A stretch of DNA of 8,890 bases from Gemmatimonadaceae bacterium (lineage in GTDB: Bacteria > Gemmatimonadota > Gemmatimonadetes > Gemmatimonadales > Gemmatimonadaceae). The notes beneath the pieces were generated by a model that worked only from the letters and a program-made list of their open reading frames with translations, was not told the origin of the DNA and ran no database searches. This document shows positions 6,531-8,890 of the stretch, piece by piece. The stretch lies in NCBI GenBank assembly GCA_014378185.1, contig JACMOE010000512.1, forward strand, positions 1-8,890, read 5' to 3'. Within the stretch, counting starts at the first letter, position 1. The number at the start of each line of letters is the position of its first letter. Position numbers and translations under genes: made by a program.

Positions 6531-6703
6531 TGAGTCTGGTCTTGGGTCTCGTGAGCGATACGAACGTACGGACAGGAGAAGTTGCGTCCGTTGTTCTCGG
6601 TCGGTAAGTACGTGATCGTACTCGGTACTGAGCGACCAGGTACTCGGGACTCTGGTCTTTTGTCAGTACTGCAGGTCACAAGGCACTCAACCTACGAGGA
6701 GTC
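6531..6703. promoter_or_regulatory. Divergent intergenic region with GTAC-centred repeats, candidate operator region
   Basis: This 173-bp gap separates the starts of the amidohydrolase (-) and AIM24-family (+) genes and must hold both promoters. It contains six GTAC tetramers starting at 6566, 6608, 6618, 6625, 6640 and 6666. These include the inverted repeat AGTACG-TGAT-CGTACT (6607-6622), the direct repeat GTACTCGG at 6618-6625 and 6640-6647 (22 bp apart, about two helical turns), and the 8-bp palindrome CAGTACTG (6664-6671). TCTGGTCTT also occurs twice (6535-6543 and 6651-6659). A TTGTCA hexamer at 6660-6665 could be a -35 element for the + strand gene, but no good -10 follows at the right distance, so the promoters themselves are not firmly located. 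The arrangement suggests binding by a dimeric regulator; which one is unknown. Confidence 0.4.
6696..6701 (+). promoter_or_regulatory. Ribosome-binding sequence of the AIM24-family gene, unusually close to the ATG
   Basis: GAGGAG ends only 2 nt before ATG 6704, which is shorter than the usual 5-9 nt. The start is still favoured because the family N-terminus (EIDYELIGDDLQ) begins within seven residues and no other in-frame start codon follows nearby. Confidence 0.5.
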
Positions 6704-7522
6704 ATGCGACGCACCTCCGATGAAATCGACTACGAACTGATTGGCGACGACCTCCAGGCCGTCATCGTGACCCTCGATCCTGGCGAAACCGTGATCGCCG
6801 AGGCGGGCGCGATGATGTTCATGGAAGACGGCATCGAGATGAACACCACCCTCGATCCCAACAAGCAGGGCGGCGGCGTGCTCGGCAAGCTGTTCGCCGG
6901 CGCCAAGCGCGTCCTGTCCGGCGACACGTTCTTCATCACCACGTTCCTGAACGCCGGCCGCGTCCGCCGGCGCGTGGCATTCTCCTCGCATTTTCCTGGC
7001 AAGATCAAGCCGGTGGACCTGCTGGAGTGGGGCGGCACCATCATCGCGCAGAAGGACTCGTTTCTCTGCGCCCCCAAGGGCACGAACGTGGACATCGCCT
7101 TCACGCGCCGCATCGGCGCTGGGTTCTTTGGTGGTGAAGGCTTCATCCTTCAGCGCATCACGGGCGATGGCGTAGCCGTTCTGCACGCCTCCGGCGCCCT
7201 CTGGGAGACCACCCTTGCGGCCGGCGAGACGCTGCGCGTGGACACGGGCTGCATCGTCGCGATGGAGGCCCAGGTGCAGTACGACATCCAGATGGTGCCG
7301 GGCGTGAAGACTGCCCTCTTCGGCGGCGAGGGCCTGTTCTTCGCGACGCTCTCGGGACCGGGTCGCGTGATGCTCCAGACGATGCCGTTCTCGCGACTGG
7401 CCGATCGCATCCTCGCCGCCGCCCCGCGCGCCGGCGGGCGACAGATGCAGGAGAGCGGCGGCTCCGCGCTCGGCGTCATGGGCGGCGTGGTGCTGGGCGG
7501 ACTGCTCGGCGGTAGAGACTAG
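6704..7522 (+). CDS. AIM24 / TIGR00266-family protein
   Basis: A 272-residue protein of the AIM24 family, named after a yeast mitochondrial biogenesis protein; the bacterial members have no established biochemical role. The family pattern is clear from the start: EIDYELIGDDLQAVIVTLDPGE (7-28), then VIAEAGAMMFMEDGIEM (30-46), the Gly-rich linker QGGGVLGKLFAGAKRVLSGDTFFITTF (55-81), and GFFGGEGFILQRITGDG (140-156). It also has the late LFGGEGLFFATLSGPGRVMLQTMP (205-228). The fold expected is a pair of beta-rich, double-stranded beta-helix-like repeats. There is no signal peptide. The C-terminus is a Gly-rich hydrophobic tail (SALGVMGGVVLGGLLGG) of the GxxxG kind that could associate with membrane or mediate oligomerisation. 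It is divergent from the amidohydrolase gene across the GTAC-rich region and convergent with the M16 gene with 4 bp between stops, so its transcript probably runs into the antisense of that gene. Family confident; function unknown. Confidence 0.92.
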   Translation: MRRTSDEIDYELIGDDLQAVIVTLDPGETVIAEAGAMMFMEDGIEMNTTLDPNKQGGGVLGKLFAGAKRVLSGDTFFITTFLNAGRVRRRVAFSSHFPGKIKPVDLLEWGGTIIAQKDSFLCAPKGTNVDIAFTRRIGAGFFGGEGFILQRITGDGVAVLHASGALWETTLAAGETLRVDTGCIVAMEAQVQYDIQMVPGVKTALFGGEGLFFATLSGPGRVMLQTMPFSRLADRILAAAPRAGGRQMQESGGSALGVMGGVVLGGLLGGRD

Positions 7523-7526
7523 ACAG

Positions 7527-8890
7527 TCAGGGCGTGGCTTTCACCGGCGGCTTGTTCTTGAAATCACCTGCGCGAAAGATCGAGATCTTCGACGGATCGA
7601 GATACTTCCGCACCGCCGCGTTCACCTGGTCCACCGTCAACGCATTCACGGCCGCGTCGAACGCGGTGTCGTATGCCATCGTGCGACCGGCGAACCGGCG
7701 CGCGATCAGGGTGTTCACCAATTCGGGGTCGTTCGCGCGCGACTGGAGGCGCTGCTGGAGCAGGCCCGGCTTCGCCGCCTCCACCTCCTTGACGGTGAAG
7801 CCGCTCTTGAGCGCCTTGTCGAGCTCCTCGCGCATCGCGGCCACCAGCCGGTCGACATTCGTCGGATTGTAGATGGCCATCACGCTGAAGCTCCCCGCGC
7901 GATCCAGGCTCGCCACGTTCAGCGACGACCCCACACCGTAGCTGATACCCTCCTGCTGCCGCAGCCGAGTGGCCAGCCGCGAGTTGATGAATCCGCCGCC
8001 GAGGATGAAGTTGGCCAGCGACATCGCGGGGTAGTCCGGGTCGTCATCGCGGAGCGGCACGTTCTGCACGGCAGCGATGAACGCGTTCGCCTTGTCGGGA
8101 GTCTCGATGACGATTGTGGTGGAATCGACCACCGGCGCAAGGCGCACCACCCGCTCGAAGGGCTGCGCGCTCTTCCAGCTGCCAAAGAGCGAGCGCGCCA
8201 GCGCAGCGGTCGAATCGGCGTTCATGTCGCCCACCACCGCGAGGTCCGCCGACGAAGCACCCAGGAAATCCTGGTGGAACTTCCGGATCTGTTCGATCGT
8301 CACGCCGCCGATCTCCGCGATCTGCTCTTCCGGCGTCATCGCGTAGGACGGATGGCCCTTGGGATACGGGCTCATGCGCCGCTGCATGGCCACGCTGGCC
8401 TTCATCTGCGGCTCGCTCTTGATCGTCTCCAGCTGGGCAATCTGCTCCTGCTTCAACTTCTCCAGCTCCGACGCATCGAACCGTGGCGTCCTCAGCTCGC
8501 TCGCCACCAGCGCAAGCACCGCGGGCAACGCATCGTGCGTCGACTCGATGTTGGCGTTCACCGAGTTGCCGCCTCCACCGATGAACACCCTTGCCTTGAG
8601 CTTGTCGAGGGAGTCGCTCACCTGCTGGCGAGTGAGTGCCGTGGTGCCGCGCGACAGCAGTTCCTGCATCAGTGAGTTGACCGTAGCCGTGCCCATCAGC
8701 GAGGTGGCCGTGCCGTAGCGGAGCGACAACTGCGCGCGCACGACCGCGCCGCGCGTGCTCTTGGGCAGCAGGGAGAGCTGCAGCCCATTGGGCAGCACGG
8801 AGCGCCTCGTCCGGGTGTCGATGTTCGATGGGGACGCGTCGAACGCCTCGCCCGCCTGGGCGAGGGCGCGTCCCTTGTAGCCGGTCACCA
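7527..8890 (-). CDS. M16 (pitrilysin/insulinase) peptidase, C-terminal half (5' partial)
   Basis: The frame is open to the right edge; the GTG at 8886-8888 is an internal Val codon (TGYKG follows), so the gene begins outside the window. About 454 residues are visible and match the second half of the roughly 900-residue, two-repeat M16 peptidases of Gram-negative bacteria. It starts in the linker (KGRALAQAGEAFDASPSNID), then has one M16 domain (RSVLPNGLQLSLLPKSTRG onward) and its C-terminal partner domain (VVDSTTIVIETPDKANAFI onward), with the conserved RLRQQEGISYGV carrying the Arg/Tyr substrate-binding signature. The Zn-binding HxxEH position reads S-L-M-Q-E (visible residues 72-76), so this half is catalytically inactive, as expected. 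The active HxxEH and signal peptide should lie in the missing N-terminal half. Such enzymes degrade peptides in the periplasm or at the cell surface. Ends 4 bp from the AIM24-family stop. Confidence 0.9.
   Translation of the reverse strand, partial: VTGYKGRALAQAGEAFDASPSNIDTRTRRSVLPNGLQLSLLPKSTRGAVVRAQLSLRYGTATSLMGTATVNSLMQELLSRGTTALTRQQVSDSLDKLKARVFIGGGGNSVNANIESTHDALPAVLALVASELRTPRFDASELEKLKQEQIAQLETIKSEPQMKASVAMQRRMSPYPKGHPSYAMTPEEQIAEIGGVTIEQIRKFHQDFLGASSADLAVVGDMNADSTAALARSLFGSWKSAQPFERVVRLAPVVDSTTIVIETPDKANAFIAAVQNVPLRDDDPDYPAMSLANFILGGGFINSRLATRLRQQEGISYGVGSSLNVASLDRAGSFSVMAIYNPTNVDRLVAAMREELDKALKSGFTVKEVEAAKPGLLQQRLQSRANDPELVNTLIARRFAGRTMAYDTAFDAAVNALTVDQVNAAVRKYLDPSKISIFRAGDFKNKPPVKATP

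Noticed and set aside
5763..6533. 256-codon open frame on the + strand across the amidohydrolase gene
   Set aside because: Antisense to an amidohydrolase with complete metal ligands; composition is shadow-like and no motif is seen.
6607..6622. Reading the AGTACG-N4-CGTACT inverted repeat as a LexA (SOS) box
   Set aside because: The cyanobacterial-type LexA consensus has GTAC-like half-sites but with shorter spacing, and neither flanking gene is a DNA-repair gene; a specific regulator cannot be named.
8886..8888. GTG at the right edge as the start of the M16 gene
   Set aside because: The following residues are an internal linker conserved in two-repeat M16 proteins, and there is no signal peptide, so it is an internal Val codon.

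Overview
The window looks like chromosomal DNA of a high-GC, diderm, heterotrophic bacterium. The best guess is Gemmatimonadota or a close relative. This is an inference from the gene mix: a SusD-like outer-membrane lipoprotein together with a free-standing TonB-plug-like lipoprotein, an exported imidazolonepropionase-type amidohydrolase, a two-repeat M16 peptidase, and a permease resembling plant-type polyamine uptake carriers. No rRNA, tRNA, CRISPR array, insertion sequence or phage gene was seen.

Layout. At the left edge is the 3' part of a SusD/RagB-family lipoprotein gene (+, 5' end outside the window). A strong GC-rich hairpin follows, then a small lipoprotein gene (+) whose whole mature part resembles a TonB-receptor plug. 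From there every gene alternates strand: an ABC exporter with fused permease and ATPase (-), an APC-superfamily amino acid/polyamine permease (+), a secreted metal-dependent amidohydrolase (-), an AIM24/TIGR00266-family protein (+), and the C-terminal half of an M16 peptidase (-, 5' end outside the window).

How the genes relate. Because the strands alternate, no multi-gene operon is visible beyond the possible SusD-plug pair. A common theme is nutrient capture and peptide or amino acid use: SusD-type binding at the surface, an M16 peptidase, an exported amidohydrolase of a group that includes Xaa-Pro dipeptidases, and an amino acid/polyamine permease. Alternation of strands means this is only a theme, not evidence of co-regulation.

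The most unusual points are the lone plug-like lipoprotein and a dense cluster of GTAC-centred repeats between the divergent amidohydrolase and AIM24 genes. Two convergent gene pairs also have stop codons separated by exactly 4 bp. I did not find a convincing undescribed multi-gene system; most of the window is ordinary chromosomal content.
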